Shown here one piece after another: positions 4,453 through 12,093 of a stretch of 12,093 nucleotides of DNA. The notes beneath the pieces were generated by a model. That model had not been told where the DNA came from. It was given only the letters and a program-made list of their open reading frames with translations, and searched no databases. The position numbers were made by a program, and so were the translations under genes. Origin of the DNA: Clostridiales bacterium UBA1740 (GTDB lineage Bacteria > Bacillota > Clostridia > Oscillospirales > CAG-272); assembly GCA_002315715.1 (NCBI GenBank), contig DCHY01000032.1, forward strand, positions 3,965-16,057, read 5' to 3'. Position 1 is the first letter of the stretch; the number at the start of each line of letters is the position of its first letter.

Positions 4453-7170
4453 TTAAATTTTCTTGATATTTCCCCGAATACGATAACGATAGGCAATCGA
4501 AAAGATGCCGACGGGGCAAAATACGCCGTCTGCGAAAAACGTCAATTGCTTTTCGGTCCACCGCTTGGATTTCTCGTCGATGGGGACGGTGAAACTCTCC
4601 TCGGTATCCATCGTCAGCGACGCAAAATTCAAATCGGTAAAGTCAAAGGAATCCTCGGGGAAAGAAGTAATCGTGCGGGTTCCTTCGCGGTCTGTACGCA
4701 CCTCGCAGTTCAGGGCGTCGGCGCCCGTCGCACGGCATTTGAGCACGAGCGAATGACGCACCGAGTCTTTGGAAAGATGCGGCATACCGCCGTTGTCCAT
4801 CGCGGTTTTGAGGACGAAGTGCATGGCGTGGTGATCGTTGGTGTAGAAATGCGGATGGATGCGTCTTTTGTATTTTTCGGCATAGGAGGCAGCGTCAAAG
4901 TCCGCGGCGTTTGCGATATACGACGGTGCGACACCGCGCAGGTCGTTGTTGAACAGACACAAAGAACCGCTCTCGGTCCCGAAAAACAGAAAAGAATCAA
5001 AGGCGCAAAGCGTCACGGCAGGGGAGAACACCCCGCCGGTTTTTTCTTCGGTCGGGTACACTTGGTATTTTTTCGTTCCCTCGGTGACGTAGTATTTGGA
5101 AACGCCGCCGACGGTCTCGCTTTGCACGCTGCCCGTGACTTTGCCGTCGGGGTGCGGTGCTTCGTCGTAGCCGCTCTCGGTGACCGAGAAGTAGCGATAG
5201 ACCGTCACGTCCGACGCATAGGTGCCGACACCCGTGACGTAATACCACTCGTATTCGGTACTGCCCGTCGGGTGGCGAAACGTCTGGCGCGAGTCGGCAA
5301 GATACATATGCGAGCCGAGAAGGAGACAAAGATAGCCGCACCATTTCGTGAGGCGCGCCGTATTGAGATTTTCACAGAGCAGTTTGTCGCTGACGTTATG
5401 AGAGCGGCAAAGCACGCGGCATTCTCCCGCCGTCTTGTCTTTTTCCAAGGCGCAGACGCCTTGCCCCGTGATAAACACCGCGTCGTCGTAAAAGGAGTGG
5501 GATTCTCCGATACCGGCGATACCGTGGTGGACGTAAGCGAAAGGATAGATTTTTACGAGGTAATTTTCGCCCGTCGCTTTTGGCGTGTGGTAGAAAATAC
5601 TTCCGCCGCCGTCATCGTTTTGACGAAAGACCGCGAGGGTATCTCCGACGGGGAGGAGCGAGGTGACGGGCGAAGGACCGACGCCGTCCGTGAAGTAGTT
5701 GTACGCCCCGAAATAGGTGGGATTGACGCTGCCGGTATCGTCGCGCTCGGTGTAAAACACCGTGCCGGGGAAGAGGGAGTTGCCCGAGAAAAAGATGCGT
5801 CCGTCAAAGACGGCGCACACCGTACAATGGGTGATGACTCTTGCCAAATCCCCCGTCAAACCCGCGTGTAACGTGAAAAAGTCCTGCTTTTCCGCCTTGC
5901 GTTCTCCGCTTGACGCCGTCGAGGAAGACAAAGCACCGTAGAGTTTGAAGCGCGCGCCGACGAGATTTTTGCGGTCTTGCGCGCTGTAAAGAAGATAGTC
6001 GACTTTGTTGTTCGTCACGTGTGCCGTCGCGTTGACGGGCGTGCCGTTGAGATAGAGATACGGGGCGGACAGGGCGTCGGCGTAAACCGGGATTTTGACG
6101 GTTATCGTCTTGTCGCGAAGCCCGGCGGTAAAGGGGATACGCCCGTGCAATTCGTTGCCGCCCTCGATGCTTGCAATGTCGGCCGAAACACCGCCGTAGC
6201 GGATGGTGAAAAGGACGGGGCAGGAGGTGAGAACCCCCGTGCCGATATGGGAAAGCCCCTTGCCGACGGTGAAGGAGGAAAGCACCGTGCAACCGGCAAA
6301 TGCGCCGTCCTCGATGTGCGTGACGCTGTCGGGCAAGGATACCGTCGTCAGAGCCGTGCAGGAGGCAAAAGCGCCGCTGCCGATCTTCGAAAGACCGTTT
6401 GCCACTTTGACCGAGGTGACGGTGCCGTTGGCGCCGAACGCCCCGTTTCCGATACGCGATACGGCACAAAGCGCCCCCTCAAATACGACGTAAGCCGGAA
6501 TCAAAAGATTCGTCGCCGTGGCACTGCCAAGTCCGACGAGCACGACGCAACCCGGCGCTTCACTGTCCGACTCGTAGGCGAGCCCCTCGGTGCCGAAGGC
6601 GTAGAGTTCCGGGGTCGCCATCTCGGTTTCTTCCGAAAATTCGTCGGTCAAAAGATTGCGCTGTTCGTAGGGTTCGCCGTTCTTGTAAAGCGTCGGGACG
6701 TAGGGACCGTGACCGACGACGCGCGAAATGCGGTTGGCGTTGCCGTTTTTGTCCACTTCGGTGTAGGAAGTGCCGTCGAGAATATAGAAGTTCTCGCCGA
6801 AGGCAAAACCGCGGCTGTCGGCGTCCGCCATGGTGATAAGAGAGGTAGGGGCGGTGATAGCGTCCCTATTCGATACCGCAAAGCGGTAAAGCGACGTCCC
6901 GGCGTGGACCAACATACAATCGTTGCCGCCGACGCGGTGATGATAAATGCCGTGGATTCGTACGCCGAAATCGTAAAGACGCCGAAATCCCGGAAAACTC
7001 TCGGTCAGGGCGGCGCCTTCGCCGTCGTAATCGCGATACATATTTTCAAGATACGCAAAATGGTCGGAGGCAATGCGGCTGCCGTCTCCCGTAAAGTCGA
7101 CGCCCCTCATGCCGCTGTAAAGACGGGTGTATTCCGAAGTCCTATTAAAGTCTTTTTGATACGATGCCAT
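4453..7170 (-). CDS. Large tail hub/nozzle (tail tubular B or stabilisation-like) protein with LRR insert
   Basis: This 905-aa protein is rich in short beta strands throughout. Its opening (DFTGDGSRIASDHFAYLENM, then a 'SFPGFRRL' turn) resembles podovirus nozzle and stabilisation proteins such as the T7 gp12 and P22 gp10 groups, which close the short tail with beta-propeller-like domains. Residues about 222-328 carry four ~23-residue BspA-type leucine-rich repeats (see separate entry), and beta-rich sequence resumes afterwards. The start is the ATG at 7170, sharing one base with the stop of the adaptor gene (TGATG); an in-frame GTG at 7179 is less likely. Position directly after the adaptor gene supports the hub role. 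Assignment rests on context and composition; homology was not tested. Confidence 0.78.
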   Translation of the reverse strand: MASYQKDFNRTSEYTRLYSGMRGVDFTGDGSRIASDHFAYLENMYRDYDGEGAALTESFPGFRRLYDFGVRIHGIYHHRVGGNDCMLVHAGTSLYRFAVSNRDAITAPTSLITMADADSRGFAFGENFYILDGTSYTEVDKNGNANRISRVVGHGPYVPTLYKNGEPYEQRNLLTDEFSEETEMATPELYAFGTEGLAYESDSEAPGCVVLVGLGSATATNLLIPAYVVFEGALCAVSRIGNGAFGANGTVTSVKVANGLSKIGSGAFASCTALTTVSLPDSVTHIEDGAFAGCTVLSSFTVGKGLSHIGTGVLTSCPVLFTIRYGGVSADIASIEGGNELHGRIPFTAGLRDKTITVKIPVYADALSAPYLYLNGTPVNATAHVTNNKVDYLLYSAQDRKNLVGARFKLYGALSSSTASSGERKAEKQDFFTLHAGLTGDLARVITHCTVCAVFDGRIFFSGNSLFPGTVFYTERDDTGSVNPTYFGAYNYFTDGVGPSPVTSLLPVGDTLAVFRQNDDGGGSIFYHTPKATGENYLVKIYPFAYVHHGIAGIGESHSFYDDAVFITGQGVCALEKDKTAGECRVLCRSHNVSDKLLCENLNTARLTKWCGYLCLLLGSHMYLADSRQTFRHPTGSTEYEWYYVTGVGTYASDVTVYRYFSVTESGYDEAPHPDGKVTGSVQSETVGGVSKYYVTEGTKKYQVYPTEEKTGGVFSPAVTLCAFDSFLFFGTESGSLCLFNNDLRGVAPSYIANAADFDAASYAEKYKRRIHPHFYTNDHHAMHFVLKTAMDNGGMPHLSKDSVRHSLVLKCRATGADALNCEVRTDREGTRTITSFPEDSFDFTDLNFASLTMDTEESFTVPIDEKSKRWTEKQLTFFADGVFCPVGIFSIAYRYRIRGNIKKI
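6190..6453 (-). repeat. Four BspA-type leucine-rich repeats encoded in the tail hub gene
   Basis: Residues 240-327 of the hub protein divide into IGNGAF..., IGSGAF..., IEDGAF... and IGTGVL... units spaced 23 residues apart. They carry the CTALTTVSLPDSVTHI pattern typical of LRR_5 (BspA/Treponema) repeats, which are common in surface proteins of gut bacteria. The block is flanked by non-repeat beta-rich sequence on both sides, so it appears to be inserted. The last unit is degenerate. Confidence 0.85.
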
Positions 7171-7997
7171 CACGCCCACCCCAAACAGTCACGGTATTCC
7201 GCCCGCGGAGCTTCGCTGACACCGAGCGACAGACGCGACATACCGTCGCGGTAAAGACGCATATAGTAGTCGGCGCGGGTGGGGTCGTCGTCCAGCCAAA
7301 GATAGGCAGCAACGAGCAGAGGCAAAAGGTGGGAAAGCGTCGGGTCAATATCGACGTGGACGGTGTCGGTGCCGAGCGGCGTCGGCGTTCTGAAATACGG
7401 AAAGCCGATGTCCCCCGACGCGTCGTCGGGAAAGACCAAAAGACCGCCGCCGATGCGGGCATCCGGGAAAGGCTTGCCGTCAAGTTTAATTTCGCCGGCG
7501 AGAAAGAGAAAATCGGGGCAAAGAAGCGAGAGATTGAGAGAGGCAAGCCCGTCGGGCGTCGGAATATCCAGCGCCGAGGAAAACGGCCCCGAAAATTTGC
7601 GCAAACGACCGACACAAACGTCGTCGTCGGCGGTAAAGACAATCGAGCCGCCCCCACTGACAAGAAAGCGGACGGGCGTTGCGACGCTGTCCGAAAAGGC
7701 GACGGTGCTTGTCAGGTTGTTGACCGTCAACGTATAACTGCCGACACCCGAAAGAAGAAAACTGCATCCGCCGTCCGAAAGTGCGATTTCTTTGGTTTCT
7801 CCTTTTGCCAAATGAAACGATACGGCATCGGAGTGGTGGCGGGGTGTATAAGAAAAATGCTTTTCTCTTCCCACGTGCCGCTCGCAGAAAATCTGTCTTA
7901 ACGCGCGATTGGCGGCGAAAAGAAAGCCTTCTTCATCCGAAATTTCACTCTCAAACCCCAAGCACTTTACCTCGTTCAATAATTCTTGATAAGTCAT
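7170..7997 (-). CDS. Head-tail adaptor (gp11/tail tubular A-like) protein
   Basis: The 275-aa protein begins with helices (TYQELLNEVKCLGF, EEGFLFAANRALRQIF) and ends with helices (about 220-258, LLPLLVAAYLWLDDDPTRA, then YYMRLYRDGM). The middle (about 55-215) is beta-rich. Helical ends with a central beta insert and a position between capsid and nozzle genes fit the adaptor ring that joins portal to nozzle in podoviruses. The ATG at 7997 has only a weak ribosome site (AGAAAGCAGAATATCCC), and a strong hairpin lies just upstream. The gene overlaps the hub gene by one base. Function is inferred from order and fold pattern. Confidence 0.7.
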   Translation of the reverse strand: MTYQELLNEVKCLGFESEISDEEGFLFAANRALRQIFCERHVGREKHFSYTPRHHSDAVSFHLAKGETKEIALSDGGCSFLLSGVGSYTLTVNNLTSTVAFSDSVATPVRFLVSGGGSIVFTADDDVCVGRLRKFSGPFSSALDIPTPDGLASLNLSLLCPDFLFLAGEIKLDGKPFPDARIGGGLLVFPDDASGDIGFPYFRTPTPLGTDTVHVDIDPTLSHLLPLLVAAYLWLDDDPTRADYYMRLYRDGMSRLSLGVSEAPRAEYRDCLGWA

Positions 7998-8014
7998 GGG
8001 ATATTCTGCTTTCT

Positions 8015-8048
8015 GCGTTATTTGCCAACAATTATTGGCAAATAACGC
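8015..8048 (-). promoter_or_regulatory. Strong hairpin between capsid and adaptor genes
   Basis: A 14-bp perfect stem (GCGTTATTTGCCAA and its complement) with a 6-nt loop lies 7 bp after the capsid stop and 17 bp before the adaptor start. No T-run follows it on the minus strand, so it is not a full terminator for the operon. A transcript stabiliser, a processing site, or partial masking of the weak adaptor ribosome site would each fit a step down in expression after the capsid gene. Confidence 0.75.
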
Positions 8049-8055
8049 GTTTTAA

Positions 8056-9108
8056 TTAAAGAGAGGTTGCGCCGTTGACGGCGTTTGCGGAGTCAACCGC
8101 GAGAAGAATGTGCTTGTAAGTGCCGAAGCCGACGCCGAAGCGGCATCTGCCGTTCCAGATATAGTTGCCGGTGTGGTTATCCACCCAGTTGGTGACGTTT
8201 AGGGGAATACGGTTGAAGAACATATTGCCCGAGAGGTTCTTGTTGGCTTCGCTCGACATGATCATAAGACGGTCGTCGCTCGTCTGCCAGTTGGGAAGAA
8301 TCACGATATTCCAGTTGCCGAACTGCAAATTGATGTCGTTATAGCCGTTGCCGAGGGCGCCTTCGCTGCCGGCGACTTTCTTGGCGATGGCTTCTGCCAA
8401 GGGACGGTTGCCGGGCAGAATCATGGTGTCGGCGGTATAGCCGAGAACGTCGCCGTTTTCGTCCTTCATGTTGCGAAGCTTCACGGCAAGTTCGCCGAGT
8501 GCCTTTTCAAACACCGACGTCGAAAGAGTGCGCACACCGCCGGAGGTAGTGCCGAAGACGTCGCCGTAGAAATAGTTCGACTGCGTGCCGAGGTTGTCTC
8601 CGTATTTATGGGCGTTGTTGAAGAGAGAAAGACCGTCGGGCGCCGTGAGGTCCAGGGTAGCCTTGGCAAAAGTGCCGGAGGTTTTGGTGCCGTTCGTGAG
8701 GGCGTACTCGCAGATCTTGTGTCTTGTCTTGTAGTAAGCGCGCGTGAAGTTTTCGGCACGGCGTTTGGCATCGGCGCCGACGCCGTACTGCGCGTCTTCC
8801 ATCATCTCGGCGGTGATGGTGAATTCTTTCATGAACTGAATGTGTTCGATGAATTTCTTGTAGGTTTCTTTGATGGTGTCGCTCTCGGCGCCGTTGCCTT
8901 CTTCGGCAGCCTGGAAGACGTCGAGTTCATTTTGACCGATGATGGTTTCGCCGAAGCGGTTGCTCTTTTCCACGTTGAAAAGCCAGTCGCAAATACCGCC
9001 TTTTTTGGTCTGCACGTCACTTTCGTGCTCAATGACCATTTTGATGGGAGTTTCGAGTTTACCGACAGCGGCGTTGGCGGTGCCGGAGAATTTGGAGTAA
9101 GTAATCAT
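8056..9108 (-). CDS. Major capsid protein
   Basis: The 350-aa protein has the size and motif layout of HK97-fold capsid subunits. It has an N-terminal arm, a long helical stretch (about 80-137, ending YYKTRHKICEYALTNG), the SLFNNAHKYGDNLGTQSNYF segment (161-180) resembling the Mu-gpT-like capsid signature, then VFEKALGELAVKL and the TADTMILPGNRPL strand-turn (225-237). No N-terminal delta-domain protease signal is evident. The ATG at 9108 follows GAAAGGAAAGAAAA. It sits between a decoration-like gene and the adaptor, with scaffold-like genes upstream, the standard order for capsid modules. The role is secure by context; the exact capsid subfamily is not. Confidence 0.88.
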   Translation of the reverse strand: MITYSKFSGTANAAVGKLETPIKMVIEHESDVQTKKGGICDWLFNVEKSNRFGETIIGQNELDVFQAAEEGNGAESDTIKETYKKFIEHIQFMKEFTITAEMMEDAQYGVGADAKRRAENFTRAYYKTRHKICEYALTNGTKTSGTFAKATLDLTAPDGLSLFNNAHKYGDNLGTQSNYFYGDVFGTTSGGVRTLSTSVFEKALGELAVKLRNMKDENGDVLGYTADTMILPGNRPLAEAIAKKVAGSEGALGNGYNDINLQFGNWNIVILPNWQTSDDRLMIMSSEANKNLSGNMFFNRIPLNVTNWVDNHTGNYIWNGRCRFGVGFGTYKHILLAVDSANAVNGATSL

Positions 9109-9126
9109 GTTTTCTTTCCTTTCGTA

Positions 9127-9534
9127 TTACATCTTGAGAAGGAGTTTGTCGCCGGAAGCGGCGGCACCGACAAGGTCGTAGATTTCGGCAACGCCGCTCG
9201 TCGTGGTGGCGGTGACGCCGACCGCAACGCTCGACGCGTTGACGTTGAGAGTGACTTTATCACCGATTTTGAGGGAGGTCGGCGCGGCGCTGACGGCAGT
9301 TTCGACGATAGCGTCCCCGAGCAAGGGGTAGCAGAGAACGACGCTGTCGGTCGCGGCGTTGGCAGCGGCGGCAACGATGTATTTGGGGGCGTCGGTCGCG
9401 GCGCAGTGAACGGCGGCGCCGGAAGAGAGCTTCACGGCACAGCCTTCGGGATAGACGGTCGAGGCGGTTACGGGAATCGCCACGGTTTCCGGCACGTTGG
9501 CACGTGCGTTTAAGAGTTTGACAATTTTGAACAT
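9127..9534 (-). CDS. Capsid decoration/stabilisation-like protein
   Basis: The 135-aa product is rich in Ala, Val and Thr with alternating strand patterns (VPETVAIPVTASTVYPEGCAV, LKIGDKVTLNV, GVAEIYDLV, GDKLLLKM). Such small all-beta proteins encoded just before the capsid gene often decorate or stabilise the shell. It starts behind AGAAAGGACAACCCC and ends 18 bp before the capsid ATG. No catalytic motif is seen. The function is inferred from position and composition. Confidence 0.65.
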   Translation of the reverse strand: MFKIVKLLNARANVPETVAIPVTASTVYPEGCAVKLSSGAAVHCAATDAPKYIVAAAANAATDSVVLCYPLLGDAIVETAVSAAPTSLKIGDKVTLNVNASSVAVGVTATTTSGVAEIYDLVGAAASGDKLLLKM

Positions 9535-9550
9535 GGGGTTGTCCTTTCTT

Positions 9551-9979
9551 TTACTCGGTTACTTTTTTGTAGAGTTTGCGGATCTCGTGATCCGAGAGCC
9601 CGGAAAACAAATCACGGGCGGTCTCAAGTTCTTCGCGGCTGATTCCTTCGGCACTGCCCACCACGGCGCGAGGAACGGCGCTTTGGAGATGAGAACGGTT
9701 GTCTATTCGTTTTTCGCCGCGTCTTTCGGTGGCGAAGTATGCTTCCTTCACGGACAGTCCGAGTTCACGCAGTTCGGCGTAACGGGTGGGATTTTGCAAG
9801 TCGCAAAGCGTGTCTATCGAAACGTCGGGGAATTCCGCACGGATGGCAAGGACGTCTGCCGCCGCCATGGCGGCGTAATCGGGGGTGGGCGTTTTTTTGT
9901 TCTCCGATTTTTCGTTCTCGTCTTGGGATTCTTCCGCTTCCGTTTGCGCTTCACTTACCGGTTCTTTGATTTCTTCCAT
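9551..9979 (-). CDS. Scaffold-like phage protein
   Basis: The 142-aa protein has a highly acidic, low-complexity first 30 residues, then a helical region (about 34-87: YAAMAAADVLAIRAEFPDV, ELRELGLSVKEAYFAT). A short motif, DNRSHLQSAVPRA (93-105), and a helical tail, ISREELETARDLFSGLSDHE (113-132), follow. Acidic, mostly helical proteins encoded upstream of the capsid gene commonly act as assembly scaffolds. The ATG at 9979 follows AAGAGGCTGAT. The role is inferred; no protease or catalytic residues are seen. Confidence 0.65.
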   Translation of the reverse strand: MEEIKEPVSEAQTEAEESQDENEKSENKKTPTPDYAAMAAADVLAIRAEFPDVSIDTLCDLQNPTRYAELRELGLSVKEAYFATERRGEKRIDNRSHLQSAVPRAVVGSAEGISREELETARDLFSGLSDHEIRKLYKKVTE

Positions 9980-9991
9980 ATCAGCCTCTTG

Positions 9992-10123
9992 TTATTTGGA
10001 TTTTTTGACGCGCAAATCGTCGCGGCGGGTGACGGTGACTTTCGGCTCGTCTGTCTGTTTTTTGGGTGCCGTGATTTTGCCGCCTTTGTTGGTGGCGTAC
10101 ACGTTCTTTTGGTTCTTTTTCAT
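9992..10123 (-). CDS. Small basic phage protein (43 aa)
   Basis: A complete 44-codon ORF starts MKKNQKNVYATNKGGK and ends RRDDLRVKKSK. It has the operon's strong ribosome site (AAAGAAAGGAAACCC) and fills the gap between the scaffold-like gene and the 215-aa gene with short spacers on both sides, which supports it as real. The protein is very basic (Lys/Arg about one third), with no hydrophobic core. It may bind nucleic acid or the acidic scaffold-like neighbour; neither is shown. I recognise no family. Confidence 0.7.
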   Translation of the reverse strand: MKKNQKNVYATNKGGKITAPKKQTDEPKVTVTRRDDLRVKKSK

Positions 10124-10136
10124 GGGTTTCCTTTCT

Positions 10137-10784
10137 TTACTGATTGTAATACTCTTTGATAGAGTCACTCTTTGTGTAAATGCGGTTCCAGGTGTCGGCG
10201 TAGTCGCCGATTTCGGCGGCGGCTTCCTCGGAGAGGCCCTGCCCTATGGCGTAGGCTACGGCGTGCTCGCGGCTCATGCCGTCTCTTTGCACCGCCGCGA
10301 TGATTTTCTTTTTAAGAGCGTCGGCGGTTTGCTCGGTGGCGGTTTTGGCGGCACGCTCGGCGTCTATGTCGGAAAGGCCGGTGCCTTTGGCGTAATCGTA
10401 CGCCGTCTTTTCGTCGAGGGTGCCGGCTTTTTTGATAGCCGTGACCACGCTCTCAAAACCTGCCGCGTTTTGCTTGGCAACCGATGCCAAATATTCGCTG
10501 TACGATTTGGCGGAAGAGGCAAGGTCGCTTCGGTAGGTTTTGGCGGCTTGTGCGAGACCTTTCTCCTTATTCTTCTCGGCTTGTGCCGAAAGGTAAGAAG
10601 CGTAGCCTCCTTGCAAAAGACCGCCGCTCCCAAGCGCCTCTGCGGTTTTGCCGTAGGTGGGCGTTTTTCCGTCGGCTTCGGTCGAAACGTTTCGGACCGC
10701 CGCCTCGTAGGTGAGGGCGGGGTCGCTTAGTTCGTTTGCCAAATATTCGCGAAAACTTTTGGCTTTTGTGATTTTGGTACTCAT
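10137..10784 (-). CDS. Helical phage protein after the portal
   Basis: The 215-aa product is almost entirely Ala/Lys/Glu-rich helix. It has a possible coiled coil around 60-125 (YASYLSAQAEKNKEKGLAQA, YSEYLASVAKQNA), and later segments (DALKKKIIAAVQRDGMSREH, AVAYAIGQGLSEEAAAEIG) read like short helix-turn-helix hairpins. Its ATG overlaps the portal stop by four bases (ATGA), so translation is coupled to the portal. Candidate roles are scaffold, internal head protein or ejection protein; the sequence does not decide. No enzymatic motif is seen. Confidence 0.68.
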   Translation of the reverse strand: MSTKITKAKSFREYLANELSDPALTYEAAVRNVSTEADGKTPTYGKTAEALGSGGLLQGGYASYLSAQAEKNKEKGLAQAAKTYRSDLASSAKSYSEYLASVAKQNAAGFESVVTAIKKAGTLDEKTAYDYAKGTGLSDIDAERAAKTATEQTADALKKKIIAAVQRDGMSREHAVAYAIGQGLSEEAAAEIGDYADTWNRIYTKSDSIKEYYNQ

Positions 10785-12093
10785 CGGGACTTTTCTCCTT
10801 CTCCGAGGGCGCTTTCAAAATAGGCGACGTTCTCGGCGGCGTAGGGGTAATGGGCGCGCTCTTGGTTTTGCCAATAGCGCAAAAGCGTGACGGGGCTACC
10901 GGGGTCTCCGAGGGCACCGCTTTTGAGGTTTTCGAGATTCTTTTCCCAGAGTTCTTCGCGCTGTCCTTCCACGCCGCCGCTCAAATCGACGGAGAAGAGA
11001 TAACTGTCGTCGTAGTAATACGTTTCGCGCTTTTTGTCATATTCCAAAAAGTCGTAGCGGTTAAAAGCGGCGTCGATGATTCTGCCGAAGGCGTCGCGGT
11101 AAGAGAGTTTGCGCGGCTCGTCGGCAAAGGCGAGATAGTGCTCGAAAATCAGTCGGTCCATATCGGCGTAGGCGGTATGCTTCATCTTGCGCTTGGATTC
11201 GAGACGCCCCGACGCCTGCGAAATTTGCAGTTGTCTTGCGTAGCCCGACTCGTTTTTGAGGTCGCCGATACCGACGTAGGCGTCGCTGACGCCGAGAATG
11301 CGTTTGGCGTGAAGATACAGACGCTCCGCCTCGGCAATGTCCTGCGAGATGTCGGGGGTGGTATCGACTTTGCCGTATTGCGATGCGTTTTCGCCCGGTT
11401 TCATGCGGATGACCTGTCCGAAAATCGCGTTGTTGATACTGACACTCGCCCCCTCCGGCACGACCGGCGTCACGCCGGCACGCAGCAGTTTTTCGAGAAT
11501 GCGGGACTCGATTTTGTTGATGGCTTGCTGTTCGGGACGAAGATAGGCACAGTCGGACTGACCGAGGTGGGATTCTTCTCCCGAGGTGTTTTTGCGGATG
11601 ACGATGGGAAAATGCTTCGGCACGTAGTAGGGCACGTCGGTTTCTTTGCTGAGAAAGCCTATGCCTTCTTTCTTTTCTTCGCCCGGCAGGCAAAAGCGTT
11701 CGACACTTTTTCCGCCTTCAAAGGCGAGGGTGTGGGAGAGCTTTTCGGTCTTTTGGTTTTGCAGAGTCCATTTCGGCTTTTTGCAGGTGCAAGAGTCAAA
11801 ACCCCCGCCACAGACGCGGCAAACCTTGATTTTTCTCTGATAATAGGCGGGAATGTCAAGAAGCAGCAGGTCGCCGGAATAGATAAATTCGCCGACGTCG
11901 CCGTTCTCATCCTTATAAAAACAGACGATGACCGTGGCGACTTCGTCATCCTCGAGGGCGGCGTCACTGTCAATTTCCGCCGCGGCAAGGGCGACGTCGT
12001 TGCCGTTTACGCCGTAGCGGCGGCAAAGTTCGTCCTTGGTGGTGGAAAAGCGCAAAAAGCAGTAATCCATGTCGTCGATGTCACGGATGCCGG
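10781..12093 (-). CDS. Phage portal protein, N-terminus beyond the window
   Basis: The portal forms the dodecameric ring through which DNA enters and leaves the head. The frame stays open to 12093, and the last codons read GIRDIDD directly before the ATG at 12068-12070, so that ATG is internal and the gene is partial. Visible are DYCFLRFSTTKDELCRRYG, typical of podovirus-type portals, the long helical segment SHLGQSDCAYLRPEQQAINKI, the stem-like region about 253-300 of the visible part, and a C-terminal segment rich in Tyr and Glu. An unusual Cys-rich knuckle (CRVC-x6-CTC) sits at about 84-96 of the visible part. Its stop overlaps the next start. The upstream terminase expected for this order is outside the window. 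Confidence 0.85.
   Translation of the reverse strand, partial: GIRDIDDMDYCFLRFSTTKDELCRRYGVNGNDVALAAAEIDSDAALEDDEVATVIVCFYKDENGDVGEFIYSGDLLLLDIPAYYQRKIKVCRVCGGGFDSCTCKKPKWTLQNQKTEKLSHTLAFEGGKSVERFCLPGEEKKEGIGFLSKETDVPYYVPKHFPIVIRKNTSGEESHLGQSDCAYLRPEQQAINKIESRILEKLLRAGVTPVVPEGASVSINNAIFGQVIRMKPGENASQYGKVDTTPDISQDIAEAERLYLHAKRILGVSDAYVGIGDLKNESGYARQLQISQASGRLESKRKMKHTAYADMDRLIFEHYLAFADEPRKLSYRDAFGRIIDAAFNRYDFLEYDKKRETYYYDDSYLFSVDLSGGVEGQREELWEKNLENLKSGALGDPGSPVTLLRYWQNQERAHYPYAAENVAYFESALGEGEKSR

Noticed and set aside
4546..5871. 441-aa plus-strand ORF opposite the tail hub gene
   Set aside because: It is an antisense shadow; the minus-strand frame has consistent operon spacing and recognisable repeats. 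The same applies to the 425-aa ORF at 5977-7254 and the 301-aa ORF at 8608-9513.

Overview
The window looks like a piece of an uncultured gut-type Clostridia (Firmicutes) genome. The evidence is the Firmicutes-style MnmA and CysK, A/G-rich Shine-Dalgarno sites, a consensus sigma-A promoter, and a phage structural module of the kind carried by gut Clostridia. The lineage is an inference; no rRNA or species marker is present. Every supported gene is on the minus strand, so transcription runs from high to low coordinates.

Positions 2738-12093 hold the late structural module of a short-tailed (podovirus-like) phage, read in this order: portal protein (its N-terminus lies beyond the window), a 215-aa helical protein, a 43-aa basic protein missed by length cut-offs, a 142-aa scaffold-like protein, a 135-aa decoration-like protein, the major capsid protein, a 275-aa head-tail adaptor, a 905-aa tail hub/nozzle protein with an embedded BspA-type leucine-rich repeat block, a coiled-coil fibre, a fibre or appendage protein with an Mtd-N-like front domain, and a small membrane protein that may be a holin. 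Several gene pairs overlap by 1-11 bases, and most of the others start behind the same AAAGGA-type ribosome site. No tail-tube or tape-measure gene is present, which fits a podovirus. Terminase, endolysin and integrase are not in the window. The module ends in a strong intrinsic terminator at 2691-2730.

Positions 374-2613 hold two host sulphur genes: cysK (cysteine synthase) and mnmA (tRNA 2-thiouridylase). cysK has a textbook promoter (TTGACA-17-TATAAT) directly after the phage terminator, with a 15-bp palindrome over the -35 box. Between cysK and mnmA the mnmA translation start has been duplicated twice. This gives two short leader ORFs (19 and 27 codons), and each stop codon overlaps the next start inside the string TATGAGTAA, so leader 1, leader 2 and mnmA form a chain.

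Positions 1-399 contain no credible gene. They are an array of 17 small hairpins set about 21 bp apart, with different stem sequences but constant architecture and two spacer families (ACATCAC and ATTCAT on the plus strand). The array carries a 249-bp-period duplication, and its last unit supplies the final seven residues and stop codon of mnmA. The hairpin array and the leader-ORF chain are the two least explained structures here.
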